From assembly GCA_015711695.1 (NCBI GenBank), contig JACVIW010000100.1, positions 1-8,081 of the forward strand: a DNA stretch of 8,081 nt, written 5' to 3'. Both the position numbers and the translations under genes were made by a program. The notes under the pieces were generated by a model. That model made no database searches and was not told the DNA's origin. It saw only the letters and a program-made list of their open reading frames with translations. This document shows, in pieces, positions 1 through 8,000 of this stretch; position 1 is the stretch's first letter, and every line of letters starts with the position of its first letter. This DNA is from Candidatus Geohydrothermomicrobium daggyaiense (lineage in GTDB: Bacteria > Actinomycetota > Geothermincolia > Fen-727 > JACVIW01).

Positions 1-557
1 TCCTCGAGAGCGAATTTCGCTGCATCATGAAGATTCATGCCATCGTCTTTGCCAAAGTATTTGCTACAGGCGATCTGGAGAAGCCCCGCGTTGACGCTGA
101 AAGCTTTAACCTCCATGGCAAGATTCCTGTCGTACCTGGTGTCGCCGGAAAAGTAGAGTCTTCTCTCAGCCTCGATTACGAATCCCACAGCATCTTTCGC
201 GAGAGGATGATAAGCGAGGGTAGCAAATATTTTAACGCCCTTGAATTCCTCGTGGTCACCCGGCTTTACAGCGCGTACGTCTTCAATACCGGCTCTCGCC
301 GCGGCTTTCGCGGCTCGCCTAGAACCGATAAACACGGCGCCTTTTTCTTTTGCGAATTTAAGAGCGGCACGGTCGAGATGGTCTATATGCTTGTGTGAGG
401 CAAGTATCAAATCACATTCTGGAATGTCTTCTGGTTTGATACTGATGGGCACTGCCCTGATAAAGGTGTAAGACTTAAACCAGGGGTCTGTCAGAATGAC
501 GACGCCGCTGTCGAGCTTAATGAGCACTGTTGATTGCCCGATGAGGGTTAGTTCCAA
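1..557 (-). CDS. MBL-fold metal-dependent hydrolase, UlaG-like (C-terminus cut off by the window edge)
   Basis: This is a metallo-beta-lactamase-fold hydrolase of the UlaG/YtnP-like group, probably cytoplasmic because no signal peptide is seen. About 185 residues are visible and the end lies beyond the left edge; relatives are usually a little over 200 residues. The metal-binding motif HKHIDH is at residues 55-60 (H55, H57, D59, H60), followed by H117 in AYHP, D139 in FSGDTRYD and a possible last histidine, H177, in MNLHDAA. The N-terminus (IGQSTVLIKL, then LTDPWF) is typical of the group. The start is a TTG at 557: the ATG codons further in would remove the N-terminal beta-strand, and the long purine-rich Shine-Dalgarno AGGAGGTGGAGG sits just upstream. 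The GTG inside that leader is in another frame that soon stops. It follows the LarA gene by 117 bases. Group members include lactonases such as L-ascorbate-6-phosphate lactonase, so sugar-lactone hydrolysis would fit the neighbours, but the substrate is not shown by the sequence. Confidence 0.88.
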   Translation of the reverse strand, partial: MELTLIGQSTVLIKLDSGVVILTDPWFKSYTFIRAVPISIKPEDIPECDLILASHKHIDHLDRAALKFAKEKGAVFIGSRRAAKAAARAGIEDVRAVKPGDHEEFKGVKIFATLAYHPLAKDAVGFVIEAERRLYFSGDTRYDRNLAMEVKAFSVNAGLLQIACSKYFGKDDGMNLHDAAKFALE

Positions 558-674
558 AAACCTCCACCTCCTTCCTTTCAAATTGTCAACCAATATATCC
601 TGGATGCTCCACGCTTAAAACTTTTTTGATAATTCCAGAGAAGTTTTCGGCTTGCTTTAAGGAATCCTTAGTTT
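558..674. other. Intergenic region between the LarA and MBL genes
   Basis: This 117-base AT-rich gap carries the MBL ribosome binding site. It also holds a TATATT hexamer on the minus strand (about 593-598) that resembles a -10 box, but the hexamer 17 nt before it (TTTTAA) is a poor -35. No convincing terminator with a stable stem and T tract follows the LarA stop, so read-through from LarA into the MBL gene is plausible. A separate promoter cannot be excluded. Confidence 0.4.
561..572 (-). promoter_or_regulatory. Extended ribosome binding site for the MBL gene
   Basis: Read on the minus strand this is AGGAGGTGGAGG, two overlapping Shine-Dalgarno cores. The upstream AGGAGG lies 9 nt before the TTG at 557, good spacing, while the second core is only 3 nt away. 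It decides the TTG start, since no ATG or GTG in the correct frame lies near it. Confidence 0.7.
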
Positions 675-1979
675 TTACCCACTGTTAATTATTGGATAGG
701 TGATTCCTCCTTCGGGGAAGATGAGAACGTCTGCTTCTGGAACGCGCTTGGAGGTTTCCTGGATTGTTTGTTGAAAGTCCTGCGTGGAGAAAAAATAAGA
801 TAGCCTCTTTCTTACTTCAAGGGGTATCTCCGGCGCATATATGATTACCCTGTTCCTCAGTACCGTCCTGAGCGCTGTGTACATGTAGAATCTCTCCTCC
901 ACAGGGATGCCAAACGGCAAATATCTGACTACGGGTATTAGAGCTTTCTCTAACAGTCGTATCGCTTTCTCCGATTCCGGTATAGAAATTTTCGGCACTT
1001 CCATATCGCCTGCGCCGCCCTTGCACCGCATAGCGGCAATCACAATCCCACCTTCCTTTGCAGCCGCAAAAGTATTCGCCACAGCTTTAACTCCCTGCCT
1101 GAGATCGTGATCCATGGGGTGAGAACTCGATATCACGACATCTGCCTGCCGCTCAATTTCCACACCGTAAATGCTTTTTGAATAGGAAAGCCCTGCTCGA
1201 TGGGCTTTGACCGGGTCGCCCGCGAAAATCTTCGATATCTTGAGGTCGGGTGTGAGCACCGTGTTTACCATAAAGGTCTGTCCTTTAAGCATTCTTCCCG
1301 CCTCTTCGGCATCGAGTCGCATCGGGTTTCTTTCAGGTTCCCATCCCACCATGCTGTAATTTCTTTTTGTCGCGGAAAGCAGGTGGTTATAACCGATTGT
1401 TTTGTCTGATGCCACTCCTGGAACGATATTCTTGAATCCTCCCCCGAAACCTGCGTGAGGATGAGGTTCAATTGTTCCGACGAGGACTACCAGGTCCGCT
1501 TCAACTACATGCCTATTAATTTGAACGGGTGTCCCTCTCTTTGTCTTACCCAGGCTCACCAGTGAATTCCTATCTTTGCAGTCGTGATTTATCCACCTGA
1601 ACTTTTGAACGACTTCTTTCCCCACCTTTTCTTCCATTTCTTCATGGGTCATCGCTCTATGAGTTCCCGTGCCGGTGACAAGCGTTATTACGTCTTTGCT
1701 GACACCGCAATCAACGATCGTGTCGAGAAGCGTATTCATGAAAAGGCGGGCTGGAGTAGGGCGGCTTATATCGTCCACTACGACCGCGATTTTCCTTTTC
1801 TCCTCACAGAGGTGCTCAAGCGGAGGGCTTCCAATCGGCGATCGCAGGGCTGATTTCAGCTCATCTTCAACTGAGGTTGCAGGTTTTGCCTCGGATGGTT
1901 TTACATATCCCAGGAAGTTCCATCTCTTTGGGAGTTCAAAAGAGAGTTCCTCGTCCCCCCATGGAATTGATGGCGACAT
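675..1979 (-). CDS. larA: LarA-family nickel-dependent 2-hydroxyacid racemase/epimerase
   Basis: This 434-residue protein belongs to the LarA (DUF2088) family, which inverts C2 of 2-hydroxy acids by hydride transfer through a lysine-linked nickel-pincer nucleotide. Its length matches the family (about 425). The key residues are all present with the spacing of Lactobacillus plantarum LarA: D70 and R73 in DDISRPTP, H107 in GTGTHR, H173 in IEPHPH, cofactor-anchoring K183 in GGGFK, nickel-binding H199 in IGYNH, and Q295/K298 in DLRQGVK. The ATG at 1979 is preferred because GGTGA lies 5 nt upstream; GTG codons at 1991 and 1988 would add 3-4 residues but have no well-placed ribosome site. It follows the SDR gene by 49 bases. 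The LarB, LarC and LarE proteins needed to build the cofactor are not in the window. The family includes malate, aromatic hydroxyacid and sugar-acid enzymes; beside an IlvD/Edd dehydratase, aldonate 2-epimerase is my favoured guess over lactate racemase. Confidence 0.92.
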   Translation of the reverse strand: MSPSIPWGDEELSFELPKRWNFLGYVKPSEAKPATSVEDELKSALRSPIGSPPLEHLCEEKRKIAVVVDDISRPTPARLFMNTLLDTIVDCGVSKDVITLVTGTGTHRAMTHEEMEEKVGKEVVQKFRWINHDCKDRNSLVSLGKTKRGTPVQINRHVVEADLVVLVGTIEPHPHAGFGGGFKNIVPGVASDKTIGYNHLLSATKRNYSMVGWEPERNPMRLDAEEAGRMLKGQTFMVNTVLTPDLKISKIFAGDPVKAHRAGLSYSKSIYGVEIERQADVVISSSHPMDHDLRQGVKAVANTFAAAKEGGIVIAAMRCKGGAGDMEVPKISIPESEKAIRLLEKALIPVVRYLPFGIPVEERFYMYTALRTVLRNRVIIYAPEIPLEVRKRLSYFFSTQDFQQTIQETSKRVPEADVLIFPEGGITYPIINSG

Positions 1980-2028
1980 GAAACTCACCACCTCGAATGC
2001 CTCGAATAAATCTTGTGCTTTCCGGGCC

Positions 2029-2988
2029 TCAATTTGTCCTCACATACCAGTCATAAGTGTCGATGAATGCCTTAGTTGTGGTGAACTCCGGTTTCCAGCC
2101 CAGGGTGGTTTTGATTTTCGATACATCGAGAATAAAGTCATACTCGAATAGAAGCAAATGGTCTGGTTGGACAGGCGATATTTTCGCGGCGCCAAGCGTT
2201 TTGAGAATGCCAAGGGTGATTTTTTCATTAAGACTTATTATTCTTACGTTTGAGCCGGCGTGCTCCTTTACCTCATGCGCAAGCTCCCACATGGTGGGTA
2301 CTTCTCCATCGCACCCAACATTGAAGGCTTCTCCTATTGCCTCATTTTTCTCGGATGCAAGTATGGCCGCATTCGCAACGTCGCTTACATGTGCCACCTG
2401 CCACCTCGTTTTGCCTCTTCCGGGTAGAGGTATGACTCCGTTATTTTTTATCTGTCCCAGAAGCATGTTTACTGTTTCTTCCCAGTTTCTTGGACCAACA
2501 ATACTTGTGGGACGCAGAATTGATACCTCAAGACCTTGGGATTTTGCGAACTCATGGCAGATAAGTTCGCAGGAAACCTTGTTGTGTCCGTATTCTCCAA
2601 CTGGAGCCTTCAGCGCCGTTTCGGGACAGGGGACTTCTTCGAGAATGCCGTAAACCTCTGAACTTGAGAGATAAACAACACGCTTGACGCCTTCTTCAGC
2701 GCAAGCTTCCAGGACGTTTCTCGTTCCGCCTATGTTGATTTTTCTCATCTCGGGGGGAGGCATCTTTGACTGGGGCATTATTCCAACAAGATGGAAAACT
2801 GTATCCGCTTCTCTAAACGCTTGTTTGAGGGAACCTTTATCCCTGACATCCCCTTTTACAAAATCCACATCCGGGGGTAAATCGGGGGATTTTGTTATGT
2901 CAAAAACCTTGACTTTTTCTCCCCGCTCGACGAGTTTTTTTGCGATCTCAACTCCGAGGAAACCAGAACCACCCGTAATGATTTTCAC
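2029..2988 (-). CDS. Extended SDR: NAD(P)-dependent sugar epimerase/dehydrogenase
   Basis: This 319-residue Rossmann protein is an extended short-chain dehydrogenase of the NAD-dependent epimerase/dehydratase type. The nucleotide-binding loop GGSGFLG is at residues 6-12, an acidic D30 ends beta-2 (favouring NAD over NADP), GDVRD is at 46-50 and HLVG at 66-69. Catalytic residues are the serines at 108-110 in LSSSEVYG, then Y133 and K137 in YGHNK. LRPTSIVGPR (158-167) and the C-terminal LGWKPEF (296-302) are typical of sugar-nucleotide epimerases. The reading frame is open up to 3078, but the start is the GTG at 2988: it puts the Rossmann strand at the N-terminus, has GGAGG 4 nt upstream, and avoids overlapping the dehydratase gene, whose stop is 40 bases away. 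The family is certain but the substrate is not. It could be a nucleotide-sugar 4-epimerase, or in this operon a dehydrogenase of a free sugar. No membrane segment is seen. Confidence 0.9.
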   Translation of the reverse strand: MKIITGGSGFLGVEIAKKLVERGEKVKVFDITKSPDLPPDVDFVKGDVRDKGSLKQAFREADTVFHLVGIMPQSKMPPPEMRKINIGGTRNVLEACAEEGVKRVVYLSSSEVYGILEEVPCPETALKAPVGEYGHNKVSCELICHEFAKSQGLEVSILRPTSIVGPRNWEETVNMLLGQIKNNGVIPLPGRGKTRWQVAHVSDVANAAILASEKNEAIGEAFNVGCDGEVPTMWELAHEVKEHAGSNVRIISLNEKITLGILKTLGAAKISPVQPDHLLLFEYDFILDVSKIKTTLGWKPEFTTTKAFIDTYDWYVRTN

Positions 2989-2992
2989 TTTT

Positions 2993-3005
2993 CCTCCTTT
3001 CCTCC
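2993..3005 (-). promoter_or_regulatory. Tandem Shine-Dalgarno for the SDR gene
   Basis: On the minus strand two GGAGG cores separated by AAA precede the GTG start at 2988, with spacers of 4 and 12 nt. This pair fixes the internal GTG as the start rather than the first codon of the longer open frame, which would begin inside the preceding gene. Confidence 0.65.
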
Positions 3006-3028
3006 AAACCCTGGCATTTTTTGCGGGT

Positions 3029-4789
3029 CTAAGCTGTGTTAAGCCTCTCGAGAACGGCGCCCCGTGAGGCGGAACCAACCATTTCTCTATATCTTCTTAG
3101 ATACCCCTTAGGGATATCGCGCTCTCGTGGCGCCCACTGCGCTTTCCTTTTTTCCAGTTCCTCATCGCTCAATTTCACTTTGATGCTTTTCCCCGGGACA
3201 TCGATGGAAACGCGATCTCCATCGCGAAGTAGAGCAATCGGTCCACCTTCATAAGCTTCTGGGGAAACATGACCGATGGCAAGGCCTGATGAAGCGCCTG
3301 AGAAGCGCGCATCGGTAATGAGCACGACCCGCTTGAGTCCAAGCACTTCTATGGTTGTCGTGATAGAGAGCAGTTCAGGCATGCCTGGACCGCCTCGAGG
3401 GCCCTCATATCGCACGACGATCGCTGTGTTTGGCGGGATTTTTCCTTCTGCGATTCCTTCGAGCGCCTCAAATTCGCCGTCAAATACCATTACCTCTCCC
3501 TCGAAGAAAAGCAGGTCCTCGGGCACTGCGCTTGATTTTACTACGCACCCCTCGGGAGCAAGATTTCCGGAAAGAATGGCGATTGCCCCTTCTTTTTTGT
3601 AGGGTCTTTTCATGCTTCTGATCACGGCGGAGTCAAACACTTTTGCCCGCTTTGCTATTCTGCCAATCGTTTCTCCAGATACGGTCAGACAATCTTTGTT
3701 TAAGACGGGGTTAAGTTCTTTGAGCAGGGCTGGAACGCCTCCGGCAGAGTAAAAATCAACCACACCTCGAGGACCGCTGGGGGCAATAGGGCAAAGCGTT
3801 GGAACTAGTTTGCCGAACCTGTTGAAGAGTCGGATGTCCAGGTTTATGTCCCGTTCCCTCGCAATCGCAGGAAGATGAAGAACGCAGTTCGTGGAACCCC
3901 CTATAGCAAGAGCTACCATAACAGCGTTTTCGAACGCTTTTTCGGTGAGAATGCATGAAGGGCGCAGGTTTTCCCGCACCAGTTCGACCGCCCTTGCGCC
4001 CGTTTCCCACGCAATAGTTCTCTTCTTTGACGTGAAAGCCGGGGTTGCCGCCGCTCCGGGCAGAGCCATGCCCATCGATTCTATCAATAGTTGCATTGTA
4101 TTTGCCGTGGTGAGGAGTTCACAGGCTCCGCAGGTCATGCAGGTAGTTGTTTTGACCTTGTCTTTGAGGCTTTTGTAAGTATGGTGCTCAATTGATTCCA
4201 TTCCCGGGGTGAATCTAACTGCCATCATGTTGGGGCCCCCTGGAATGAATATAGATGGAAGGTCAAGTCGCGCCGCCGCCATCATCATGGCGGGGTTTAT
4301 TTTGTCACAACTCGATAGAAATACGAGCCCGTCAAGCCACTGGGAACGGACATACATCTCAATCATGTCCGCGATTATATCTCTCTGCGGAAGCAGAAAT
4401 CTCATCCCCTCGTTTCCGTTGCCAATCCCGTCGCATGGTCCGGGAACGTTTAGCTCGAAAGGAACGCCGCCCGCGGATAGTATGCCGTTCTTGACTGATT
4501 TTGCGAGTTCTCCGAGATGAACGTGTCCAGGGTTCAATTCGCACCAGGAGTTCACAACACCAATAAGGGGCTTGGTTCTGAGCTCCTTCTGAGGTATGCC
4601 AAGCCCCTCGAGTATGGCGAGCCTTACAACTCCCATGCTCACGTCTCCTCCGGCGTGAATTGAGGCACTCTGCCACTTAGAGTATTTCTTCTGCAGATAA
4701 CCGTGGTAGGCTTTTGAGAGTTTCTTTACGGCATCAAGTCCTGTGCTCATGACCCTTGTCTGCAGTCCCTGTTTTCTATCTTCGGGCAA
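3029..4789 (-). CDS. IlvD/Edd-family dehydratase (sugar-acid or dihydroxy-acid)
   Basis: This 586-residue protein is an IlvD/Edd-family Fe-S dehydratase, which removes water from a 2,3-dihydroxy acid to give a 2-keto-3-deoxy acid. Signatures include the cluster cysteine and conserved lysine in SSCDKINP (C161, K163), TCGACELLTTANTM (C220, C223), GGSTN (297-301), NLAPEG (409-414), the glycine-rich loop YEGPRGGPGMPE (461-472), TDARFSG (492-498, catalytic S497) and GHVSPEA. The first cluster-ligand position reads NPGH rather than the PCN/PCH of [2Fe-2S] members; E. coli IlvD, a [4Fe-4S] enzyme, also has PGH. The 75 or so residues before IGVVNSW are longer than in ordinary IlvD (about 35), and the total exceeds the usual 550-560 of valine/isoleucine enzymes, nearer to sugar-acid dehydratases. 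No other branched-chain amino acid gene is nearby, and a LarA homologue lies in the same operon, so a sugar-acid role is inferred. TTG at 4789 is chosen for its ribosome site; GTG at 4798 or ATG at 4750 are alternatives. Confidence 0.9.
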   Translation of the reverse strand: MPEDRKQGLQTRVMSTGLDAVKKLSKAYHGYLQKKYSKWQSASIHAGGDVSMGVVRLAILEGLGIPQKELRTKPLIGVVNSWCELNPGHVHLGELAKSVKNGILSAGGVPFELNVPGPCDGIGNGNEGMRFLLPQRDIIADMIEMYVRSQWLDGLVFLSSCDKINPAMMMAAARLDLPSIFIPGGPNMMAVRFTPGMESIEHHTYKSLKDKVKTTTCMTCGACELLTTANTMQLLIESMGMALPGAAATPAFTSKKRTIAWETGARAVELVRENLRPSCILTEKAFENAVMVALAIGGSTNCVLHLPAIARERDINLDIRLFNRFGKLVPTLCPIAPSGPRGVVDFYSAGGVPALLKELNPVLNKDCLTVSGETIGRIAKRAKVFDSAVIRSMKRPYKKEGAIAILSGNLAPEGCVVKSSAVPEDLLFFEGEVMVFDGEFEALEGIAEGKIPPNTAIVVRYEGPRGGPGMPELLSITTTIEVLGLKRVVLITDARFSGASSGLAIGHVSPEAYEGGPIALLRDGDRVSIDVPGKSIKVKLSDEELEKRKAQWAPRERDIPKGYLRRYREMVGSASRGAVLERLNTA

Positions 4790-4793
4790 AGCT

Positions 4794-4802
4794 ATCACCC
4801 CC
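4794..4802 (-). promoter_or_regulatory. Ribosome binding site favouring a TTG start for the dehydratase gene
   Basis: On the minus strand this reads GGGGGTGAT, one G-for-A difference from the full anti-16S match GGAGGTGAT. Its core is 8 nt from the TTG at 4789. The GTG at 4798 lies inside this element, so it has no such site of its own, and the ATG at 4750 has no purine-rich leader. Confidence 0.5.
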
Positions 4803-4850
4803 GCTTTCTTTCACGCGTCCACCGATGGCTATCTTTCCGTGGTTTGAATC

Positions 4851-4870
4851 TATTTTGAAAAATCAAAATA
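4851..4870. repeat. Perfect AT-rich inverted repeat, candidate operator
   Basis: TATTTTGA and TCAAAATA are exact inverted copies separated by AAAA (plus strand). The element lies 61 nt before the TTG start of the dehydratase and 137 nt past the GH38 stop. Its size and symmetry fit a dimeric repressor site. It could instead fold as a weak hairpin, but the AT-rich stem without a following T run makes a poor terminator. A match of this length could arise by chance somewhere in 8 kb; its place in the only sizeable gap is what makes it suggestive. Confidence 0.4.
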
Positions 4871-5007
4871 TCAGGTTTGCTGCGAATATGCGTTAACTAA
4901 CCCACTTGAATATTCTCTGTCGTGTTCGATGCTAATTGGAAACCCACCGTTGAAGTCCTCGCATTTCATAAGGCGTCCGTTTCGTTATTCAATTTCTTAG
5001 CTGCGGT

Positions 5008-8000
5008 TCATCTCTTCTGAACGTTGAGCTTGAGGGTGACTATTTCATGCGGGTTAACTTCTACCTCGACCGATGAGGAAAAAACGGCGAGCTCCTTTTT
5101 TGGCCTTTCGTCGAGTCCGGTTACCCAGGCACTTGCTATCCGAATTCCTTTTTGCACGCTTATCCTGGCGACAGTTTTGATTCCCTCTTTCTCTACTATT
5201 CTAACTATGATGCCCTCACCCTCATAAGGTTCTTTAAGGGTTGCGATCTCAATATTTCTTTTGTCAACCCTGATTATGCTTTTCTTTCCGGGCGTAAGAG
5301 GACCGCGGTTGTTTAAGACCATACACGCTAACACTTGATTGCAGAAGCTGCGTGATTCTCTTCGCCCAAAAAGGTGTGATTTTCCTGCCTTACTGCTTGA
5401 AATTGAGAACCGGGCTGTATAGGAACCGGGAACAACGAAAGCGCTCCAGGAGCAGGTATCAAGCACAATCGGGAAATAGTGAGGTTTTTCCGGTTTTGTG
5501 TATCTCGCGTCATCAACCAGGTTTAAATCCGGGCGCCCGAAAGTGAAAGGACCTGTATCGGGTGTTGCCACTGAAATACACATCTCGCCGTCTTCGAATT
5601 CGACCCAGTCGCATGCGTGTCGGTGAGGTGATGGCCCTCCCGGAAGGTCATCCTCCCCTGCGGTAACAATGGAATATGGACTTTCGTACCTCGCTTTAAA
5701 ATTCTTCTCCATCTTGAAAGGAAAAGAAATCGCTATTCTTTCAAAAGGATTACAGCCGGTACTCTTTATGAAGTTTATGAAATCAATCCGCTTGATTTTA
5801 TCGAAAAGCACAACCGTTTGCCTGCGCTCGGAGCCCCTTGAATCGCGAGTAATTGAGCGGATCGCGCACATCACAGGACCGTTTGCTGCCACTTCCAGCT
5901 TTCCAGAAATATTTTCGGGCTCCCAGAATTTCACGCTTGATCTCGTTATTGCATCCAGTATGGGTTGCCAGAGGGAACGGTTGCTATGCATGAACGGAAG
6001 GTTGATAAGGATACTGGCGCTATCGAGCGAGGGATAGCCTTTTAAAAACTGGTTCAATTCGATTTTCTTACCGAAAATGGACGCCTCATCATCAACAAGG
6101 CTCCTTCCCAGTTCCCTGTCATAGATTTCACTTACAGCGAAAGTCGCCGGATTTATCTTAACCTCGTAGAACTCGTTTGAAATGGTATTTCCGGATGCCC
6201 GGCACGAAGAGTTAATCTCTGAAAGTTTTTGCCCTTCCACCAGTTGATAAGTTCGATAACCCATGGGTGGTATGTCACAGGCAATGAAAACAGCGTATTT
6301 ACCTGACGGGCGCTCGGGGTCAGGATAGGCACCGCCAAAGTGGTCGTTCTGATACTTCATTGTCGGACGCCTGCCGAAACAGTCCTCGTAGGTTCCAGCG
6401 TCAATTATCTGATGTGGTATGACTTTTCCGCCCGGTTCCTCTATGAGGGAAAAGACCTTACCGAATAATTCATCCGGGAGTTTCACAGCAGCGGGTGCCG
6501 TTCTCTTGAAAGAAAGCGTGTTTATAACCACTATTCTTGTGATGTTTCTTGTCCTGATAAGCGAGGCGAATGCAAGTTCTGACTCCGCCAGCGCTTCTCG
6601 CGAGTTTCTCTCTGCGACGAGCGCCCATTCAGCTTTTGCCCAGTCCGGGTTCATGAAATCGGGTACGAGTTCGCCGGTCTCGGGGTCGAGTTTTGCTCCA
6701 TAGAAGAAATCGTGAGCCTCGATTTTCGCGATGTTGTCCCATGCTTCCTGAGCTTTTACCCTGATGCCAGGCGGGGATTGATGGAAAATAGACGTGAATC
6801 TTTCAAGAATATGAGCCTGGGTGAGGGCGCGGCGGGCAAATCTGTCATAAAGATTTATTACGCCCTGGTTCATGAGAACAAACTCCCAGCAATTTCCAAG
6901 CTCCCCTTTGAGAGTGGGTATCTCGCTTGCGTAAAGCGATTCCATCTCCTCGAGAAAATCGGCGTAAGAGGAAATCCTGAAGTGAGGGTAGGCGAATTTT
7001 TGATTCCACTGTCGGACGAAATCGACCGGTCCCGAATCAGCAGGCTCATTATCCCCGTAGTCCCAGAGGATCGCGTAATGGTCATAAGGATAGAAAAGCG
7101 CTGGATTAGGTTTTCCGCTATCATCAAGCCCCTCCTGTCTTTTGAGAAGTATTCTGTTCACCGAACTCTCCCGCACGTTCTCATCAGGGGAGGTAAGCCG
7201 GAAGTAATCCTGCTTTTCCGCGTTGTATCCGTAGGAACTCCTCCAGCAGAGCGCTTTCGCTCCGCTGTCTGCCTGCCAGTAGAAAATGTAGGGAATGGAC
7301 ATCATTTCCTGAATCCTGTAAGAGACATTCGGGGCGTAAACAAGATATTTAACGCCCGCTTTCTTCATGAACTCCGGGATATGTTTCATTACGCCGGGGG
7401 TGTCATATACGGCGAGAAAATTCGGTTTTATTCCAAGCTCGCTTTCGATATTACGCCCGAAAGCGAGCGGACCCATTTGCGCCCGTGCATAACTCTCACC
7501 ATCCGTACCGGCTTGATGAACGCCGGTGAGTTGAGCCCCGAAATCAATTCTTCCCGTTTTAACGAGATTGATGAATCTCTGGACCTGCTCCTCGGACCGG
7601 CTTCCGTCAAGGTATTCGTATATGGGAATCCTGTTTTCAAGCTGGAAAGTGTATTCGGGGTAAGCCTCGCAAAGGTCACATGCCGTATCAATAATTCTTC
7701 TGTGCTGCTCAGGGGTAAGCTCGGCGTTCGCTGTGCTGTACAGGTCTATGTGGGAGCTAGGGATAAGGGAGATGTTCCATTTGCGCTGAGGTTTCCAGTT
7801 TGTTTCTATTCTGTTTTGAAAAATGAACTGATCGCTGGATGAGATGTCATAGAGTGAGAAAACAAGGCGGGTTGGAGAGTCAATATCCGGAACCCTGATT
7901 CTGTAAATATGCTTACCTTGCCGTATAGATTCGATTATGGTTGAAACGATTTTCCCGCTCGCCGGATCCGATACTTCAACAAGCGCTTTGAATGTTTTTG

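Larger units (their letters stand above)
4790..5007. other. Intergenic region upstream of the dehydratase operon
   Basis: These 218 bases separate the GH38 stop from the dehydratase start and form the largest gap in the window. It is the likeliest place for an operon promoter or operator. It contains an 8+8 bp inverted repeat (separate entry) and the dehydratase ribosome site. I see no clear -35/-10 pair, no T-tract terminator and no convincing gene; a 32-codon minus-strand frame (4969-4871) lacks a ribosome site. Confidence 0.5.

Noticed and set aside
27..398. Plus-strand 123-codon open frame at the left edge
   Set aside because: The opposite strand encodes an intact metal-binding MBL fold across the same bases.
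617..647. AAAACTT/AAGTTTT inverted repeat downstream of LarA as a terminator
   Set aside because: The 7-bp arms are AT-rich with a 17-base loop and lack a T tract in the right place, so the hairpin would be unstable.
659..671. TAAGGAATCCTTA palindrome just past the LarA stop
   Set aside because: The arms are separated by a single base, so no hairpin loop can form, and such a short palindrome is common by chance.
1669..2151. Plus-strand 160-codon open frame across the LarA/SDR junction
   Set aside because: It is antisense to two genes with complete family motifs, crosses their boundary and has no recognisable domain.
2057..2653. Plus-strand 198-codon open frame within the SDR gene
   Set aside because: It is antisense to the motif-rich SDR and its translation is low-complexity and serine/proline-rich, typical of a shadow frame.
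4871..4969. Minus-strand 32-codon frame between the GH38 and dehydratase genes
   Set aside because: It has an ATG but no ribosome site, ends within the intergenic region and resembles no family I recognise. A frame this short is expected by chance.
7428..7691. Separate 87-codon minus-strand frame at the apparent start of the GH38 gene, suggesting a frameshift
   Set aside because: The GH38 frame itself continues without a stop from 7476 to the right edge and encodes the zinc motif SSHID there, so no frameshift is needed.
6712..7842. Long plus-strand open frame of 376 codons opposite the GH38 gene
   Set aside because: It is in exact codon register with the antisense GH38 frame, where stops appear only opposite TTA, CTA and TCA codons, so a long shadow is expected. 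Its translation shows no recognisable domain, while the minus strand has clear GH38 motifs throughout.
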